A stretch of DNA of 56,133 nt from an uncultured Alphaproteobacteria bacterium (GTDB taxonomy: Bacteria > Pseudomonadota > Alphaproteobacteria > MPNO01 > UBA830): assembly GCA_913046035.1 (NCBI GenBank), contig CAJWSW010000011.1:1-56133 (forward strand), read 5' to 3'. The notes beneath the pieces are model-generated. The model was not told the origin of the DNA. It did no database searches and worked only from the letters and a program-made list of their open reading frames with translations. Position numbers and translations under genes: made by a program. Position 1 is the first letter of the stretch; each line of letters begins with the position of its first letter. Of this stretch, positions 54,580-56,133 are shown in pieces.

Positions 54580-55886
54580 AGAAATCAGACGAACGGTTAG
54601 CGCTAGGCATTCCAGATTCGCCAGAAGCCATTTTAGAAATTCAGCGCCGTCAAAAGCCAGTCGCCTTTAATAATGCCAAAAGGGCGCCCTTCTGGAAGGG
54701 AAAGCTTGATCATATTAATGCATCCAAACTCGACGACCCTGAAGAATGGGCAAAGATCCCGATACTCGACAAGGATCAACTTCGCAAACTCAGTGTAGAA
54801 CAATTCTACGAGGATTTTTGCATCGCACCACGAGAGGATATTTGTGAGTATTGGAGATCCGGTGGCAGCACCGGGCAGCCCCTTTTCTACCCCAAAACTT
54901 ATGATGATATTCGGTACAATATGGTGGGTTTCGCGCGAACCTTCCAATGCTCCGGCACACTTCCCGGCAACGTCGCACACGTCTCCTTCCCGTTGGGCAT
55001 TCATCCGGCTGGACACATGTGGGCGCGGGCTGCACGAATTATTGGTGTCGGTGCGGTATGGGGTGGAGCAGGGGCTTCGCTTCCGTCCGCCATGCAGCTT
55101 CAATTAATCAAGGATCTTAAGCCAACCTTATGGCTAGGAATGTCTAGCTACGGGCTGCACCTTGCAAATCTCGCGGCGGCGGAGGGTATTGACCTCAAGG
55201 CTGGCTCAGTGAGCCGAATTATGTGCACAGCAGAGGCCGTCTCATCGGCTAAAAGAGCTAAATTGGAGAGAGATTGGGGGGCCGAGGTTTACGACTGCTT
55301 TGGCATGACAGAGTGCAGTATGATGGGGGCTGAAAGTGAGAAACGCGACGGTTTTCACATTTGGACCGATCTCGCGCATATCGAAATTCTAAATGAGGAA
55401 ACCTTTAAACCCGTAGACGAAGGCGAACCAGGTTTATTAGTTATGACGCCTATGTTTAGCAATAATGGAGCGGCTTTCCTGCGGTGGAACTCGGGTGATA
55501 TCGTCACTTGGAAAAGAAATGGTGAGACCTCTTCAGAGTTTGGTGTCTTTCCTATTATCCGCCACGCACACCGCACGGCCGGCTTCTTCAAAATTCGAGG
55601 GGTGAATATAAATCATCAGGAATATGAAGATTTCATATTTGATATCCCAGAGATCAACGATTTCAAAGCGGAACTTGTTACAGCGAGTGACGGAACCGAC
55701 GCATTCTTACTTTCGATCGAATTGCGACCTGGCAGCGATACCTCCGTCGTCACGCAGAACGTAATCGATAAGACAAAGCGTGTCTTTGAGGTCACAGCAG
55801 ACGTTCACGTCATGCAAATAGGAACTCTTGCAAAAGAATTTGAAAGTTCCGTTAAGGCGCCAAGATTTGCCGATCTTCGCAAATAA
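54576..55886 (+). CDS. PaaK-like (phenylacetate-CoA ligase family) adenylate-forming enzyme
   Basis: A 436-residue ANL-superfamily protein, a typical PaaK length. The adenylate loop is EYWRSGGSTGQPLFYPKTYDD (near 90-110), A5-like motif VYDCFGMTECSMMGAE, and the A7/A8-like RHAHRTAGFFKIRGVNINHQ. It should activate a carboxylic acid to an acyl-AMP and perhaps acyl-CoA. It is co-transcribed with the two iron-sulfur proteins, so the acid is probably then reduced or dehalogenated. The acid is unknown. It is related in fold but not in detail to the LuxE-like protein at 32109. Confidence 0.8.
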   Translation: MKKSDERLALGIPDSPEAILEIQRRQKPVAFNNAKRAPFWKGKLDHINASKLDDPEEWAKIPILDKDQLRKLSVEQFYEDFCIAPREDICEYWRSGGSTGQPLFYPKTYDDIRYNMVGFARTFQCSGTLPGNVAHVSFPLGIHPAGHMWARAARIIGVGAVWGGAGASLPSAMQLQLIKDLKPTLWLGMSSYGLHLANLAAAEGIDLKAGSVSRIMCTAEAVSSAKRAKLERDWGAEVYDCFGMTECSMMGAESEKRDGFHIWTDLAHIEILNEETFKPVDEGEPGLLVMTPMFSNNGAAFLRWNSGDIVTWKRNGETSSEFGVFPIIRHAHRTAGFFKIRGVNINHQEYEDFIFDIPEINDFKAELVTASDGTDAFLLSIELRPGSDTSVVTQNVIDKTKRVFEVTADVHVMQIGTLAKEFESSVKAPRFADLRK

Positions 55887-55907
55887 GATCCTCAACAAAT
55901 TGCGTTC

Positions 55908-55935
55908 TTGCCGTGGTGGAGGCAATTAATTTTTT
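55908..55935 (+). terminator. Weak terminator candidate after the ligase gene
   Basis: A five-base-pair stem TTGCC (55908-55912) with GGCAA (55921-55925), an 8-base loop, followed by TTAATTTTTT. It is short but lies 22 bases after the stop of the three-gene operon. The remaining 55936-56133 shows no gene. Confidence 0.45.
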
Positions 55936-56133
55936 ACCGCATAAGTGTGGGAGCTTTTTATACATCGGGAAAATAGACACAGCCGGAAAGGGCGGTGACT
56001 ATTGACAACATACCCGTTGTTGCGAGAGGCCGGGTGATGCGGGACACATTTCGATTCGGCTATGTTGAGAAGGAATGTGCACCATATTCTTTAATATACT
56101 GATAAATCTATACTTTTCAAAAAAAGTGGCCCA

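Overview
The window looks like a chromosomal segment of a free-living, probably marine alphaproteobacterium of moderate GC. The evidence is the block uvrA (divergent), ssb, gyrA and coaD, a phoR-pstS-pstC-pstA-pstB-phoU-phoB operon whose PstA has the long N-terminal part common in this class, alphaproteobacterial-type RibA and QueF, and an osmolyte-uptake ABC operon. The species cannot be named from the sequence alone.

Layout. 1-6139 is housekeeping: partial uvrA, a D-2-hydroxyacid dehydrogenase, ssb, gyrA, coaD and tRNA-Lys(UUU). 6391-6801 holds a periplasmic thioredoxin-like gene in which an in-frame TGA replaces the first Cys of the CxxC motif. A SECIS-like hairpin follows the TGA at once, so I read it as a selenoprotein. 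7039-11609 is a sugar-nucleotide/osmolyte neighbourhood: glgC, a HIT-type nucleotidylyltransferase, a uridine-kinase-like P-loop protein and a sucrose-phosphate-synthase-like GT4 enzyme. 11808-14815 holds selO/ydiU and a DHA2 exporter. 15194-22406 is the phosphate regulon with a Pho box before pstS, followed by a DUF1045 protein and yaaA. 24604-27741 is a ProVWX-like osmoprotectant ABC operon. 28070-29776 holds small single genes (EF-hand, DUF4149, Coq7).

29834-33408 is a TPP riboswitch on the minus strand followed by LuxE-like, LuxC-like and SDR genes. Together they could reduce a carboxylate to an aldehyde and then to an alcohol, under thiamin control and without luciferase genes. I propose a thiamin-precursor salvage route.

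34232-43669 is an eight-gene same-strand operon for an unrecognised envelope system. It has a secreted coiled protein, a lipoprotein, a membrane-anchored TPR protein with a PEGA-like tail, an FHA-like/TM/PEGA/FGE-sulfatase-fold fusion, a small secreted protein, a MotA/TolQ/ExbB-like channel protein, and two proteins joining a TolR/ExbD-like transmembrane helix to a coiled coil and a vWA domain. This resembles an ion-driven stator with vWA outputs.

43685-56133 is a mixed accessory and metabolic region: PhyH oxygenase, CIA30 protein, DUF4198/HupE pair, MFS exporter, two small proteins, queF, queC, ribA, and a closing operon of two reductive-dehalogenase-like iron-sulfur proteins with a PaaK-like ligase. 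Best candidates for something new: the Sec-containing thioredoxin-like protein, the TPP-riboswitch-controlled LuxEC-SDR operon, and the stator/vWA/PEGA/FGE operon.
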